A model generated the notes under the pieces. That model saw only the letters and a list, made by a program, of their open reading frames with translations, had not been told where the DNA came from and did no database searches. Made by a program: the position numbers and the translations under genes. Below are positions 26,469 through 36,303 of a stretch of DNA of 53,531 bases, piece after piece. Source of the stretch: Pseudomonadota bacterium (GTDB taxonomy: Bacteria; Pseudomonadota; Alphaproteobacteria; Rhizobiales; Rhizobiaceae); NCBI GenBank assembly GCA_023390055.1, contig JAEWDP010000132.1, positions 1 to 53,531 of the forward strand, read 5' to 3'. Position 1 is the first letter of the stretch; each line of letters starts with the position of its first letter.

Positions 26469-27505
26469 GGCGCGCACGGTTGAGAGATCTCTAGCCTGCC
26501 ATGCGATTTCAAGACATTATCGAGAAACTGTCGTGACGCTTCTTCCCAGGTGAAATTGCGCGATAGCATGAGAGCAGCGCCGCGTGAACACTGGAGTGCC
26601 GCAAGGCAAGCGAGTTTTAGATCGGCGTTTATGCTCCCGGCGCCACTTCCATCCTCGATGATGTCTGCCGGACCGGTCACGGGGTAGGCTGCGACCGGAA
26701 CGCCGCTTGCCAGAGCCTCCAGGATGGTATTGCCGAATGTGTCTGTTCGCGAGGGAAAGACGAAGACATCCGCTTGTGCATAGATTTGCGCAAGTTCCAC
26801 GCCAGTCTTCAACCCGAAGAAATGGGCTTCCGGATAGCGTTCCTGCAGCTCCAGTCGTGCAGGCCCGTCGCCCACCACAATCTTTGAGCCGGGCAGATCA
26901 AGATCCAGGAAGGCCGGCAGGTTCTTCTCGACCGCAATGCGTCCGACAGTCAGGAAAATTGGCCGAGGCAGGTTGAACGGGCTTTCGTGCAAGGGCCGAG
27001 GGTGAAACACCAACTGATCGACACCACGGCTCCAGCGTAACAGATTATGCAGGCCGAGCCCTGCAAGGTCGCGTTCAAGACTGGCGGTTGCGACCATGCA
27101 GCCATTGCCGGCATTGTGAAACCAGCGCATGAAAGCCTGTGGCCAACGAAGTGGAACCGGAAAGCGCGCCGTCAGATATTCAGGAAAACGGGTGTGGTAG
27201 CTCGTGGAGAAGGAGACCTTGTTCTTCAGGCACCAGCGTCTGGCCAGAAGCCCAAGAGGGCCCTCTGTTGCAATATGAACCGCATCGGGTTTAGAGCCTT
27301 CGATCATGCGGGCCACCTGGCTGTAGGTTGCAACCGACAGCCTGATTTCCGGATAGGTCGGGCAGGGCACATTTCGAAAGAGTGCGGGTGTGATCATCGC
27401 AACCGGGATCCCCATATGCTCCAATTGCCGGTTGGTGTTGTGGATCGAACGAACAACACCATTCACCTGCGGAAACCAGGCATCGGTAACGATCGAGATT
27501 TTCAT
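26465..27505 (-). CDS. GT4-family glycosyltransferase
   Basis: 346-aa GT-B fold glycosyltransferase. The N-terminal acceptor domain begins MKISIVTDAWFPQVNGVVRS, as in the GDP-mannose-dependent alpha-mannosyltransferase/sulfoquinovosyl-type family, with HIATEGPLGLLARRWC and YHTRFPEYL. The donor domain has VGRIAVEKNL, VVGDGP and the E-x7-E region SRTDTFGNTILEALASGVPV. It probably modifies a membrane glycolipid in the cytoplasm, but donor and acceptor are not evident. The gene is single, convergent with der, and the weak ribosome site fits low expression. Confidence 0.88.
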   Translation of the reverse strand: MKISIVTDAWFPQVNGVVRSIHNTNRQLEHMGIPVAMITPALFRNVPCPTYPEIRLSVATYSQVARMIEGSKPDAVHIATEGPLGLLARRWCLKNKVSFSTSYHTRFPEYLTARFPVPLRWPQAFMRWFHNAGNGCMVATASLERDLAGLGLHNLLRWSRGVDQLVFHPRPLHESPFNLPRPIFLTVGRIAVEKNLPAFLDLDLPGSKIVVGDGPARLELQERYPEAHFFGLKTGVELAQIYAQADVFVFPSRTDTFGNTILEALASGVPVAAYPVTGPADIIEDGSGAGSINADLKLACLAALQCSRGAALMLSRNFTWEEASRQFLDNVLKSHGRLEISQPCAP

Positions 27506-27672
27506 GACGCGGCATGCCCCGGATGACTGGACGCGGCTTATCGGCCAGTTTCAGCTCCGGGCATGATATCCCTGGTAATGTTACAGGCCGATGTCACATC
27601 CGGGACGTAGTTTGTCCAAGGGATCGCATGCCAGGGCAGTGACAGGCGCTAAATTCCGCCTGGCGCATGGTT

Positions 27673-28632
27673 TCAGCCTGGGAGCAGCGCCGGACTGATA
27701 AGGGCACCATGATGGCCGATCACAACCGATGCGACGGCTGCGCCATAGGCCGCAGCCTCTTCGGGAGATGCACCCTGTACCAGCCGAGATAAAAAACCGC
27801 CGTTGAAGCTGTCACCAGCGCTTGTCGTGTCGATGACCTTTGAGGCAGTGATCGCGGGTGAGAAGGACGATGTCCCCGGAAAACTCAAAACCGCGCCATG
27901 CTCGCCATTCTTTACGACCACACCTTCGACACCAAGGCTGTGATAGCGCGCAATTGTTGCTTCGATCGAGGCATCGCCAAAATGCGTTGTCTCGTCATCG
28001 AAGCTTGGCAGGACCAGTGTTGCCGCCCGTGCACCGTTGCTGATCGACTTCAGCATGATGTCCTTGTCTGCCCACAGGCGAGGGCGGATGTTGGGATCGA
28101 AAGCGATGTGCTTTCCGGCAGCCTTTGCGCGACGCAATTCGACAAGAAGCGTTTCGACGGCTTCAGGGGCAAGGATGGCGAGCGTGATGCCCGAGAAATA
28201 GATGATGTCCGACTTTTCGATCCAGTGGCGCAAGTGTTCGGCATCATCGGCAAGCTTGCGTGCTGCGGCACTATCGCGCCAGTAACTGAATGTGCGCTCG
28301 CCGTCCTGGAGCGTAATGAGATAGAGTCCCGGCGTCTTGCCGGGGATCTCGCGAATTGATTCCGTACCGATACCGGCGCCCTTCATGAAGGTGAACATCT
28401 CGGACGATAGCGGATCATCGCCAAGTGCCGTCAGGTAATTGACCGTCCACTCTTCAGGCAGGCAGGCTCTGGCGTACCAGGCTGTGTTGAATGTGTCGCC
28501 TGCAAAGCCTTTTCGCAAAAGACCCTCGCCTGCTTGCGACAGTTCCACCATGCATTCTCCGATGGAAAGTAGCCGTCCGCCCAATTGCTTGTCTCCCGGT
28601 GATGTTTCGGTCGAAATATGCCGAACTTGCAT
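27673..28632 (-). CDS. kdgK: PfkB-family sugar kinase, KDG kinase-like
   Basis: 319-aa ribokinase-fold enzyme. The N-terminus GRLLSIGECMVELSQAGEG and FAGDTFNTAWYARAC followed by VNYLTALGDDPLSSEM fit 2-dehydro-3-deoxygluconokinase; the catalytic motif TTSAGDSFNGGFLSRL (Asp base in GD) is near residue 275. It would phosphorylate KDG to KDPG for the Entner-Doudoroff route. It diverges from the GH13 glucosidase across 110 bp. The exact sugar is an inference by similarity. Confidence 0.85.
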   Translation of the reverse strand: MQVRHISTETSPGDKQLGGRLLSIGECMVELSQAGEGLLRKGFAGDTFNTAWYARACLPEEWTVNYLTALGDDPLSSEMFTFMKGAGIGTESIREIPGKTPGLYLITLQDGERTFSYWRDSAAARKLADDAEHLRHWIEKSDIIYFSGITLAILAPEAVETLLVELRRAKAAGKHIAFDPNIRPRLWADKDIMLKSISNGARAATLVLPSFDDETTHFGDASIEATIARYHSLGVEGVVVKNGEHGAVLSFPGTSSFSPAITASKVIDTTSAGDSFNGGFLSRLVQGASPEEAAAYGAAVASVVIGHHGALISPALLPG

Positions 28633-28742
28633 TCAAGGCAAGGTCTGGCCGGCGCTGACGGTACGATCCGTCAGGTTTGTATTTATCTTTTGATCACGTG
28701 CTCTTAGTTTGGATGAAACATCGCGCAAACCGGGAGAGACAG

Positions 28743-30395
28743 ATGGCGGTTGATACGGACGAGGGCAGCAACGCAAACTGGTGGCGCGGTGCGGTAATCT
28801 ATCAGGTCTATCCCCGTTCCTATCAGGACACGAACGGTGACGGAATTGGTGACATCAAAGGGATTACCCGACGTCTTTCCTATATCGCCTCGCTTGGTGT
28901 CGACGCGATCTGGCTTTCTCCGTTCTTTACATCGCCCATGGCCGATATGGGGTATGATGTTTCCGACTACTGCAACGTCGATCCGATGTTCGGTGTGCTG
29001 TCCGACTTCGACGAGATGATGACCGAGGCCCACCGACTGGGCCTCAAGGTCATTATCGATCAGGTGATCAGCCACACGTCAGACAAGCATCCCTGGTTCG
29101 TTGAGAGCCGCTCCAGCCGTACGAATACCAAGGCTGACTGGTATGTCTGGGCTGATCCGAAGCCTGACGGTACAGCGCCCAACAACTGGTTGTCGATCTT
29201 CGGTGGACCCGGCTGGGAATGGGACGGCGTGCGCAAGCAATACTTCATGCATAATTTCCTGATTTCACAGCCGGACCTCAATTTTCACAACCCCGACGTC
29301 CAGGAAGCGGTGCTTGACACGGTGCGCTTCTGGCTCGATCGCGGCGTTGACGGATTTCGACTGGATACCGTGAACTATTATTTCCACGACAAGTACCTGC
29401 GTGACAACCCGCCGATGGTATACGACACGGACGGTGCCGGCATGGAGACGGACACCAACCCCTACTCGATGCAAAATCATCTCTACGACAAGAGCCAACC
29501 AGAGAATATCGCCTTCCTGAAACGCCTACGGTCACTGTTGGATAGCTATGAGAACCGAACGACAGTTGGGGAAGTCGGGGACGGACCACGATCCCTGACG
29601 ACGCTTGCGATCTATACGAGCGGCCAGGATAAGCTGCATATGTGCTACACTTTCGACCTGCTGGGGCCGGCCTTTTCGGCAAGCTATATCCGCAAGATCT
29701 TTACGACTGTACAGGATACGGTGACGAATGGCTGGGTTTGCTGGGCGTTCTCCAACCATGATGTTGTGCGTCATGTTACGCGTTTTGCCAATACTGCAAG
29801 TGAGCGCGATCAGGTTGCCAAGCTTTCCATTACCTTGCTGTCCTGCCTGCGAGGCTCCATCTGCCTTTACCAGGGCGAAGAACTTGGTCTGACAGAGGCA
29901 GAGCTGTCTTTCGAAGATCTGACGGACCCGTATGGCATTCGTTTCTGGCCAGCATTCAAGGGGCGCGATGGGTGCCGCACGCCAATGCCATGGGAAGGCG
30001 AGGTGAAGCATGCAGGCTTCACGACAGCTGACAGGTCCTGGCTGCCTGTGCCGCCGGAACATGTTTCAGCTTCGGTAGACATCCAGGAGGCTGTCCAGCA
30101 ATCGGTCCTCCACCATTACCGTAATACGCTGGCATTCCGGAAGTCACACGCGCCGCTTGTGGACGGCGACCTGACATTTCTCGACACGCGCAATCACGAT
30201 CTACTTGCCTTCGTCCGCGAAAAAGATGGCGAGCGATTGATCTTTGTCTTCAATCTGACGCGTGATGCGCAAGAATTTGCGCTGCCACTTCGCATGAGAT
30301 CCTGCATGCCGATCGATGTGCCGGGGTTCGATACGAGTATCAAAGATGGTGCCGTGAAGATTGCGGCATTCGATGTATTCTGTGGCAGGGTCTGA
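28743..30395 (+). CDS. GH13 alpha-glucosidase
   Basis: 550-aa cytoplasmic (no signal peptide) GH13 enzyme that hydrolyses alpha-glucosides such as maltose or sucrose. Region I is VIDQVISHTS, region II GFRLDTVNYY (nucleophile Asp), region III TVGEVGD (acid/base Glu) and region IV FSNHDVVRH; SQPDLNFHNP is the family linker. ATG 28743 follows GGGAGAG; the earlier ATG at 28677 lacks a ribosome site. It resembles rhizobial AglA enzymes, but here it is separate from an ABC transporter and lies back to back with the kinase gene, so sugar hydrolysis and phosphorylation may be co-regulated. Confidence 0.9.
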   Translation: MAVDTDEGSNANWWRGAVIYQVYPRSYQDTNGDGIGDIKGITRRLSYIASLGVDAIWLSPFFTSPMADMGYDVSDYCNVDPMFGVLSDFDEMMTEAHRLGLKVIIDQVISHTSDKHPWFVESRSSRTNTKADWYVWADPKPDGTAPNNWLSIFGGPGWEWDGVRKQYFMHNFLISQPDLNFHNPDVQEAVLDTVRFWLDRGVDGFRLDTVNYYFHDKYLRDNPPMVYDTDGAGMETDTNPYSMQNHLYDKSQPENIAFLKRLRSLLDSYENRTTVGEVGDGPRSLTTLAIYTSGQDKLHMCYTFDLLGPAFSASYIRKIFTTVQDTVTNGWVCWAFSNHDVVRHVTRFANTASERDQVAKLSITLLSCLRGSICLYQGEELGLTEAELSFEDLTDPYGIRFWPAFKGRDGCRTPMPWEGEVKHAGFTTADRSWLPVPPEHVSASVDIQEAVQQSVLHHYRNTLAFRKSHAPLVDGDLTFLDTRNHDLLAFVREKDGERLIFVFNLTRDAQEFALPLRMRSCMPIDVPGFDTSIKDGAVKIAAFDVFCGRV

Positions 30396-30480
30396 CTGTT
30401 CGGTTATAATGCGTCAAACGGCGGTTCGCCCCTTTCCGGGGTTGTTTGCCGGGCCGCGGTGTCCCACGAAATCAATTGAT

Positions 30481-31545
30481 CTAATGCGGCCTGGCGATAC
30501 GCGAGATGCGCCGAAACTTCTTCCTGTAGGCAGACGGCGACAAACCGACGCCGCGCTTGAAAACTCTCCGAAAAGATGCCGGATCGTCATATCCAACCAG
30601 GGTGCCGACATCGTCGACCGATAAAGTGTCCGTCTCAAGCATCTGCTTTGCTTCTTCGATCCGAAGTGCGAGCACGTATTCTATCGGAGCAAAGCCTGTC
30701 GCTGACCTGAAACGGCGCGAAAAGGTCCGCGAATTCAGGCCGGACCGCTCGATCATCCGCTCAACCGGTCTGGTCTTCGCGTAGTTGTCGGCGATCCAGG
30801 CCTGGCAATCCGAGATTGTCGCGTCTTGCGATGCCATTGGGCGCGTCATCACCGCATAAGGGGATTGGCCTTCAGAATGGCCACTGATCAGGAATACTTT
30901 CGCCGTCTCGATAGCTTGCTGATACCCGCAATATCTGGCGATCAGATAGATCGCCAGATCGTGCCAGGCGCTGACCCCGCCTGCGGTTACGATACGATCG
31001 CTTTCCGCCTCCAGACAAAGCACTGAATTGCTCCGAAATGTGATCTTGGGGTAGTTGCGTTGGAACATGTCTCGATAGGCCCAATGAGCCGTTGCACCAC
31101 GTCCGTTCAAGAGACCGGTTTCCGCGATCAGCAGAGCCCCGGAGCAAACGGAACAGATGAGTGCGCCTTCTCGATGAAGCCTCTTCAGCCAAGCTGCCTC
31201 TCGCGGATATCGGCCCGTGGGTGCGTCATGGATCGACGTATACTTGTCGCAGACAATGACCGCATCTGCCTTTTCCATGTTGTCGATGGATGCGTCCGGC
31301 TCAACCGGAATGTTGCCCATACAGTGAAACGCGTTGCCATCTGCTGAGACGATCCTGACCTCCAGCATTTCCCGTCCCGGCATTCCGGTGATCATGTCCG
31401 TGTATACCGCTCCAGCTGACAGCAGCACGTCATAGAGGCCATAGAGCACCGAAGCCGAGCTTCCCGGCTCAGCCAGTAGCAGGATTAATGGCTTTTTCGA
31501 ACTCGTCACAGGCTCCCTGGCCATTTCTGCACGGTTCTGGCGCAT
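30481..31545 (-). CDS. GlxA-family AraC-type transcriptional regulator
   Basis: 354-aa regulator with an N-terminal DJ-1/PfpI-like domain (about 15-215; the elbow is SVCSGALLIAETG with Cys, then THWAY-type ATAHWAYRDMF) and a C-terminal AraC helix-turn-helix pair (about 250-345; GLNSRTFSRRFRSATGFAPI, LSVDDVGTLVGYDDPASFRR). Members such as GbdR and CdhR sense quaternary amines or amino acids. It is divergent from an FAD oxidase and methyltransferase pair across 105 bp, the most likely target. Start ATG 31545 has GAGGG at short distance; ATG 31524 is possible. Confidence 0.88.
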   Translation of the reverse strand: MRQNRAEMAREPVTSSKKPLILLLAEPGSSASVLYGLYDVLLSAGAVYTDMITGMPGREMLEVRIVSADGNAFHCMGNIPVEPDASIDNMEKADAVIVCDKYTSIHDAPTGRYPREAAWLKRLHREGALICSVCSGALLIAETGLLNGRGATAHWAYRDMFQRNYPKITFRSNSVLCLEAESDRIVTAGGVSAWHDLAIYLIARYCGYQQAIETAKVFLISGHSEGQSPYAVMTRPMASQDATISDCQAWIADNYAKTRPVERMIERSGLNSRTFSRRFRSATGFAPIEYVLALRIEEAKQMLETDTLSVDDVGTLVGYDDPASFRRVFKRGVGLSPSAYRKKFRRISRIARPH

Positions 31546-31650
31546 TGCCCTCTGTTGGTTGTCCAGTATGCCACGGTGATGACCTGATCGCCACTGCTCA
31601 AATTTTCAGGCCCATTGTACCCAGTCGCGACAACGCAATGGAGCTTCGAA

Positions 31651-33042
31651 ATGGACAATCTGAGAAATGCACACCCGGTTGCTGAAAATTTTGGCGGTGA
31701 GGTGTTTTTGCCCGGCGATCCAGGATTTGATGATGCAAGAAACGTCTGGAATGCAATGATCAATCGGCGACCAACGCTTATTGCACGCTGCAAGGACGTA
31801 GATGACGTGATCGCTGCGGTATCGCTGGCCGCGACGCGGGATCTGCCCATTGCAGTCCGCGGGGGTGGGCATAACGTGGCGGGTTACGCGGTCTGCGATG
31901 AAGGCGTGATGATCGATCTTTCACTCATGCGCGGTGTCAAGGTGGACCCTGTTGCGCGGGTCGCTGTCGTTGAAGGCGGTGCCTTGTGGAGTGATGTTGA
32001 TCGCGCTACCCAGGCGCATGGTCTTGCGACCCCCGGAGGTCTGATCTCGGAGACTGGTGTGGGTGGATTGACCCTGTCTGGCGGAATCGGGTGGCTGCGC
32101 GCCAGGCACGGACTTTCCATTGACAATCTGCTGGCTGCGGATGTCGTTACCGCAGATGGCAAGCTTGTCCGCACCAGCGAAAACAAAAACCCTGAGCTTC
32201 TTTGGGCGCTCAAAGGCGGCGGCGGTAATTTCGGGGTCGTCGTCCGGTTCGAATTCTTGCTTCACTCGGTCGGTCCAGAAGTGATGTTCGCAGCTCCCGT
32301 ATATGCTCTCGACGACGGCCCTGGCCCGATCCGTGCGTGGCGCGAGTTTCTGGCCAGACATGGCGACCGGGTCGGATCGCTGTGTGAATTCTCCACCGCT
32401 GGCGGTGAGGACTTCGACGAAAGGTATCGGGGAAAACGCGTCTATACCCTGGCTTGCCTCTACAACGGCGATGCGGCAGAGGGTGAGGTATTGTTTCAAC
32501 CCTTGCGGGAACTCGGGACCGTGGTCGCCGACTTTTCGGGTCGGATGGATTACTGCGATGTTCAACGCCTTTTCGATGCGCTGATGCCGTCAGGCGTCTT
32601 TCGATGCTACTGGAAGGCACGGTATCTGACCGGCCTGACGGACGAGATGATTGATCTGGCGATGCACAAAGCCAAGGCTGCACCCTCGGACAATACACTG
32701 TCATCTTTGTGGAATTTCAGTGGGGCTGCGGCACGGGTCCCTGCTGGAGCTACGGCTTTCGGCGATAGATCCATGGGGTGGATGTATTCACTTGACAGTG
32801 TCTGGTCCGATCCTGGCGAGGACACGGCAAACATTGCCTGGGCTCGCGATGGCTGGGCGGCGTCGGAGTGTTTCGGTCATCACGGCCGCGCCTATCTCAG
32901 CTTTCCTGGCCACGGCGAGGATGGCGCTGCGCTGACACGGGCCAGTTTTGGATCGAACTACCAGCGCCTCGTGGACATCAAGACGAAGTACGATCCTGAG
33001 AATCGGTTTCGCTTCAACCAGAACATAACTCCGGTGGTTTGA
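31651..33042 (+). CDS. FAD-linked oxidase with berberine-bridge domain
   Basis: 463-aa oxidoreductase of the PCMH/berberine-bridge-enzyme type. The N-terminal FAD domain has LPIAVRGGGHNVAGYAVCDE with the His of the RGGGHN motif that can bind FAD covalently, and GLTLSGGIGWLRARHGLSID; the C-terminal BBE segment is YDPENRFRFNQNI. ATG 31651 follows GGAG. It is followed by a homocysteine methyltransferase-like gene after 1 bp, so the two form an operon divergent from the GlxA regulator. The substrate is unknown; many relatives oxidise sugars or alkaloid-like compounds. Confidence 0.87.
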   Translation: MDNLRNAHPVAENFGGEVFLPGDPGFDDARNVWNAMINRRPTLIARCKDVDDVIAAVSLAATRDLPIAVRGGGHNVAGYAVCDEGVMIDLSLMRGVKVDPVARVAVVEGGALWSDVDRATQAHGLATPGGLISETGVGGLTLSGGIGWLRARHGLSIDNLLAADVVTADGKLVRTSENKNPELLWALKGGGGNFGVVVRFEFLLHSVGPEVMFAAPVYALDDGPGPIRAWREFLARHGDRVGSLCEFSTAGGEDFDERYRGKRVYTLACLYNGDAAEGEVLFQPLRELGTVVADFSGRMDYCDVQRLFDALMPSGVFRCYWKARYLTGLTDEMIDLAMHKAKAAPSDNTLSSLWNFSGAAARVPAGATAFGDRSMGWMYSLDSVWSDPGEDTANIAWARDGWAASECFGHHGRAYLSFPGHGEDGAALTRASFGSNYQRLVDIKTKYDPENRFRFNQNITPVV

Positions 33043-33043
33043 T

Positions 33044-34012
33044 ATGCGCGCGCCGTCACCGCTTCCTGCTGCCGGGTCCGGCCTCATCTTTCTCACCGAA
33101 GGTGGATCCGAAACCGAAACCATGTATCGTCATGGTTTCAAATTGCCCGAGTTCGCAATGTTTCCCTTGCTTGACATGCCGGCAGCGGTCACCGTCATGC
33201 GCGACATGTTTCGTGCACAATTGGATGTAGCGGCCGAGTTCGGCTTTGGTTTCCTGCTGACCGGGCTCGATTATCGCGCGAGCCCCGATTGGGGTGCCAA
33301 ACTGGGCTATTCGGAGACGGCGCTTGCGGATGCCAACATCGCAGCCATAGCCTTCCTGCGGGAGATCGCCGATGGCTACCGCGATCAGATCCCGAATCTT
33401 CTGATTGGAGGGGTCGTGGGGCCGCGTGGCGATGCCTATGGTTTGAACCGTGAGATCACCGCGGAAAGTGCCGAGGATTATCATGCGGTTCAGCTTCAAA
33501 CCCTGAAACGAGCACAGGTCGATTTTGCATGCGCGATGACCTTTAACAACATACCAGAGGCCGTTGGTGCCGCGCGCGCCGCTGCACGAACCGGCATTCC
33601 GTTATCGGTCTCGCTAACACTTGACCATACCCATCGCCTCAGATCCGGGCCGACCCTTGGACAGGCAATCATCGGGATCGATGCGCAGACCGGGTTCGAA
33701 GCCCCCGACTACTATCTGGTGAACTGTTCTCATCCATTGGAGTATGAGCCGGCGCTCGACAACGGCGAATGGATCAGGCGGATGCGCGGCGTGCGACCGA
33801 ATGCCTCCAAGATGGAAAAAATGGCGCTTTGCAAACTGGACCATCTTGAAGAAGGAGACCCGGTTGAACTTGCAGCGCAATTGGGTGACCTGCATTCACG
33901 GTATCCGCATATGGATATTTTCGGAGGTTGTTGCGGCACAGGTGACGGCCATCTGCGCGAGATCGCAAGAGCCTTGAGAAGAAACTTCCTCCTCAATCAA
34001 GTTGATGATTGA
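33044..34012 (+). CDS. homocysteine S-methyltransferase family protein
   Basis: 322-aa TIM-barrel methyltransferase of the Hcy-binding family (MmuM/BHMT type). Zinc ligands are recognisable: Cys in VNCSHP (where relatives have NC) and the Cys pair in GGCCGTGD near the C-terminus. The N-terminus TEGGSETETMYRHGFKLPEF differs from the usual G-x-T(E)TEL pattern. It would transfer a methyl group to homocysteine from S-methylmethionine or a betaine-like donor. The start is 1 bp after the FAD oxidase stop. The donor and the link to the oxidase are unknown. Confidence 0.87.
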   Translation: MRAPSPLPAAGSGLIFLTEGGSETETMYRHGFKLPEFAMFPLLDMPAAVTVMRDMFRAQLDVAAEFGFGFLLTGLDYRASPDWGAKLGYSETALADANIAAIAFLREIADGYRDQIPNLLIGGVVGPRGDAYGLNREITAESAEDYHAVQLQTLKRAQVDFACAMTFNNIPEAVGAARAAARTGIPLSVSLTLDHTHRLRSGPTLGQAIIGIDAQTGFEAPDYYLVNCSHPLEYEPALDNGEWIRRMRGVRPNASKMEKMALCKLDHLEEGDPVELAAQLGDLHSRYPHMDIFGGCCGTGDGHLREIARALRRNFLLNQVDD

Positions 34013-34214
34013 TAGTCTGAGGCTCTTTCGAAATGGACGTGGGGCACGTCGGCCCCGGGAGCCACTGATTCCAGGCTGGTCCCGGCAACGCGCCTTTTCC
34101 CACTTCTGCGGCAATGGTGCGATCGGGGCGCTGGCGAAGTTCCCCGATCCTGTCCAGAGCTCCTCGTCGGTATACAGCTTTCAAGCCTTGCAACAGCGAA
34201 AGAAGCACATCATC

Positions 34215-35912
34215 TCAGTCAATCAGATCAAATTTGTCGACATCGACCATGCCGCGATCGGAGATCTTCAGGTGCGGAATGACCGGAAGGGGAAGGAATG
34301 CGACCTGAAGGAAAGGCTCCTCCAGAGTTGTTCCCAGCGCGTAGGCGGCTTGCCTCAAGCCCTTGAGAATGTCACGCACGCGTTCATAAGGTTCAAGGCT
34401 CATCAGGCCGGCAACCGGTAACGCAATTTCACCGCTTACCTTGCCATCATCGACCACGACAAAGCCTCCCTTGATTTCTGCCAGTCGATTGGCCGCAAGT
34501 GCCATATCGTCTTCTGAAATGCCGACGACACAGATGTTGTGGCTGTCATGACCGACAGTCGACGCGATTGCACCCTTCTTCAACCCGAAGCCCTGGACAA
34601 AGCCGTTGGCGTGATTGCCGTTCTTCCCATGCCGTTCGATGACGGCGACCTTGACGATGTCGCGGGAAAGATCAATGCCTGTCTGGTTGCCTGTAGTGGG
34701 CAGTTTGTAGCGACGGTGCTCAGTTATGATCTTGCCGGGCATGACACCGATCACAGGTGTTTCTTCTTCTGAAACCGGGACACCGAAATGCATTGCCTGT
34801 ACCGGCCGCATCCTGACGCTGTCGAGGCCAACCGGAGCAACTGCCTTGCGCGTCTGGAAGAGGTCGTCGGTTACCTTGCGGCCGGCCGCAAAAACCAAGT
34901 CTGCCTGGCAGTTTTCAAGGCTGTCGATAATGACGAGATCTGCGCGCCAGCCAGGAGCCACAAGACCGCGGTCGCGGAGACCGAAAGCACGGGCTGCCGA
35001 GATCGAGGCGGCCCGGTATATCGCCAGCGGTTCTACACCATGTGCAATTGCTGTGCGGATCATGTAGTCGAGATGACCCTGATCCGCGATATCCAGCGGA
35101 TTGCGATCATCGGTACATAGCGCAAGATAAGGTGACAATCGCTCGGTGATAACTGGCATCAATGCATGCAGATCTTTCGAGACGGATCCTTCCCGAACGA
35201 GAATGTGCATACCCTTTCGGACTTTCTCCAGCGCTTCGTCGGCTGTCGTGCATTCGTGTTCGGTGCGAATACCGGCCGCAAGGTAACCATTGAGATCGTT
35301 GCCGCGTAGAAGAGGCGCGTGACCGTCGATGTGAGCATCATAAAATGCATCCAGCTTGGCGAGGCATCCCGGGTCCTTGTGGATGACGCCCGGGAAATTC
35401 ATGAATTCGGCAAGCCCGAGGACTTTCGGATGACTTAAAAATGGCAAAAGCTTTTCGATCGGCAGATCAGCGCCACTTGTCTCCAGATGCGTTGCCGGGA
35501 CACATGACGAAAGCTGAACGCGGATGTCCATGATTGTTTCCGCTGCAGAATCGAGAAAGAATCGGATGCCTTCTTCGCCGAGAACATTGGCAATCTCGTG
35601 CGGATCACAGATTGCCGTCGTCACGCCATAAGGTAGAACACAACGGTCGAATTCATGGGGCGTGACAAGCGAAGATTCTATATGAAGATGCGTGTCGATG
35701 AACCCTGGCACAACGATCCGGTCAGAGATGTCGATTTCCTCCTGGCCCTCATAGTCACCATAGGTGCCGACGATCCGCTCATCACAAATTGCTATGTCGG
35801 AGGCTACAAGCTCGCCCGTGACAAGGTCGAGGAAATGGCCGCCCTTGAGAACAATGTCGGCCGGTACACGTCCGGTGCCCTGATCGATGAGGCGTTCGAG
35901 CTTTGATGACAT
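34215..35912 (-). CDS. ade: adenine deaminase
   Basis: 565-aa amidohydrolase converting adenine to hypoxanthine. The metal site HxH is in PGFIDTHLHIESSLVTPHEF, followed by CDPHEIANVLG, and the C-terminus carries the separate adenine deaminase domain (VGHDSHNICVVGISEDDMALAAN). AAGGAG precedes ATG 35912; the longer frame to 35993 is not needed. Its product feeds xanthine dehydrogenase and PuuD encoded at the left of the window, although the genes are 28 kb apart. Confidence 0.95.
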   Translation of the reverse strand: MSSKLERLIDQGTGRVPADIVLKGGHFLDLVTGELVASDIAICDERIVGTYGDYEGQEEIDISDRIVVPGFIDTHLHIESSLVTPHEFDRCVLPYGVTTAICDPHEIANVLGEEGIRFFLDSAAETIMDIRVQLSSCVPATHLETSGADLPIEKLLPFLSHPKVLGLAEFMNFPGVIHKDPGCLAKLDAFYDAHIDGHAPLLRGNDLNGYLAAGIRTEHECTTADEALEKVRKGMHILVREGSVSKDLHALMPVITERLSPYLALCTDDRNPLDIADQGHLDYMIRTAIAHGVEPLAIYRAASISAARAFGLRDRGLVAPGWRADLVIIDSLENCQADLVFAAGRKVTDDLFQTRKAVAPVGLDSVRMRPVQAMHFGVPVSEEETPVIGVMPGKIITEHRRYKLPTTGNQTGIDLSRDIVKVAVIERHGKNGNHANGFVQGFGLKKGAIASTVGHDSHNICVVGISEDDMALAANRLAEIKGGFVVVDDGKVSGEIALPVAGLMSLEPYERVRDILKGLRQAAYALGTTLEEPFLQVAFLPLPVIPHLKISDRGMVDVDKFDLID

Positions 35913-36303
35913 GGCTGGCTCCTTTCCTGTCTTATAACTGATGTCGACAGTCAGGCCAGGTGTATCGTTCACTCTGATCCCGCCCGCGAGCATCGCTGAT
36001 AAAAAAGAAAAGGCTACTCTTTGGGCAAGTACGAGTGAAGGACGGGCGTCGTCGGGTCAGTATCGGCGCGGAGCATTGCCCGAAATGATTGGATGGTAGT
36101 CGCTATTGATTGTGTGATTGGCGATCGGACCGGCCGGATCACGACCTGCTGCATCTGCCGTCGGCCTGACAATGTTTGCCATTACGAGGGCTGCAGGCAC
36201 ATTGATTAGGGGAAAAGGAATATCTTCAGGCGTTTGCGAGCTGATAGCGCTCTGTCCTAGATGTCAGGTGTGGTTGGGCGCCTTTCGGCGCCCAACCAGC
36301 ATA
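35913..36303. other. 391-bp gap upstream of ade
   Basis: No gene supported. The right part is the 3' region of the Liv-type binding protein with a 12-bp perfect hairpin (36271-36298). The left part should hold the ade promoter; TTGCCC followed about 17 bases later by a T/A-rich block can be seen on the minus strand near 36000-36030, but it is weak. Frames of about 65 codons here lack ribosome sites. Confidence 0.4.
36271..36298 (-). terminator. strong hairpin after the Liv-type binding protein
   Basis: TGGTTGGGCGCC (36271-36282) pairs perfectly with GGCGCCCAACCA (36287-36298); on the minus strand the loop is GAAA. It lies 5 bp after the stop codon. No U tract follows, so it may protect the transcript end as well as end it. 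Confidence 0.7.

Noticed and set aside
27643..27662. CAGGCG/CGCCTG hairpin after the kinase gene
   Set aside because: Only 6-bp arms and no T tract; too weak to call a terminator.
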